A program made the translations under genes and the position numbers. Below, in pieces: positions 13,470 to 13,495 of a DNA stretch of 13,495 nt (positions are counted from its first letter, which is position 1; each line of letters opens with the position of its first letter). Below the pieces are notes generated by a model that worked only from the letters and a program-made list of their open reading frames with translations, was not told the DNA's origin and made no database searches. Origin of the DNA: CAKSQF01 sp051868045 (lineage in GTDB: Bacteria; Bacillota; Clostridia; Oscillospirales; CAG-272); contig JBJDZN010000080.1 of the NCBI GenBank assembly GCA_051868045.1, forward strand, positions 1-13,495, given 5' to 3'.

Positions 13470-13495
13470 ATGAGTAGCCACAGAGCAGACGCACG
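13470..13495 (+). CDS. Start of an unidentified reading frame, cut by the window edge
   Basis: ATG at 13470 is preceded by GGAGGAGG (13457-13464) at a good distance, and encodes MSSHRADAR before the sequence ends. Too little is present to name a family. The same frame is open upstream from 13383, including an ATG at 13434 with a poor ribosome site, so a longer start is possible. The nested repeats in front and the AT-rich context make a transposase or other mobile gene plausible, but this is an inference. Confidence 0.45.

Noticed and set aside
1..13495. CRISPR array or tandem repeats
   Set aside because: No regularly spaced repeats were seen; the only sizeable repeat is the tRNA-end duplication.

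Overview
The window looks like a chromosomal segment from a Clostridia-type Bacillota, most likely a gut Oscillospirales relative (an inference; no rRNA is present). Supporting signs are AGGAGG-type ribosome binding sites, sigma-A promoters with perfect TTGACA boxes, the gene order ylxM-ffh-rpsP-khpA, a transketolase split into two genes, and cytosolic GH29 fucosidase and RACo-like activator genes. Most genes have a GC content in the mid-50s percent by hand count of sample lines. The last about 900 bases are clearly AT-richer and look acquired.

Layout from left to right. Positions 1-1471 (minus) hold a nearly complete [2Fe-2S]/ASKHA corrinoid-activator-type protein, divergent from a GH29 alpha-L-fucosidase (1670-2860, plus); two back-to-back promoters lie between them. 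Positions 3001-5465 form a protein-targeting and translation operon (ylxM, ffh, rpsP, khpA), with a strong promoter and start-site hairpin at the front and an intrinsic terminator at the end. A minus-strand block follows: a secreted metallo-beta-lactamase-fold lipoprotein, a GNAT acetyltransferase, and the potassium uptake pair trkH and trkA, with a promoter upstream of trkA. Divergent from trkA is a plus-strand set: split transketolase (two genes overlapping by one base), thioredoxin and tRNA-Pro(TGG).

Downstream of the tRNA the sequence changes character. The 3' end of the tRNA is repeated 84 bp further on, next to an inverted copy of its T-arm. An AT-rich gene for a membrane-anchored NERD nuclease-related protein with a topoisomerase-type zinc finger follows. 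At the right edge a new reading frame starts behind nested inverted repeats that could hide its ribosome binding site from read-through transcripts, as some insertion sequences do. This tRNA-adjacent segment is the most unusual part of the window. The rest is well-conserved housekeeping and metabolism, and I found no convincing novel multi-gene system.

The five chromosomal promoters I can support share one design: TTGACA, exactly 17 bp, and a -10 box preceded by TGn.
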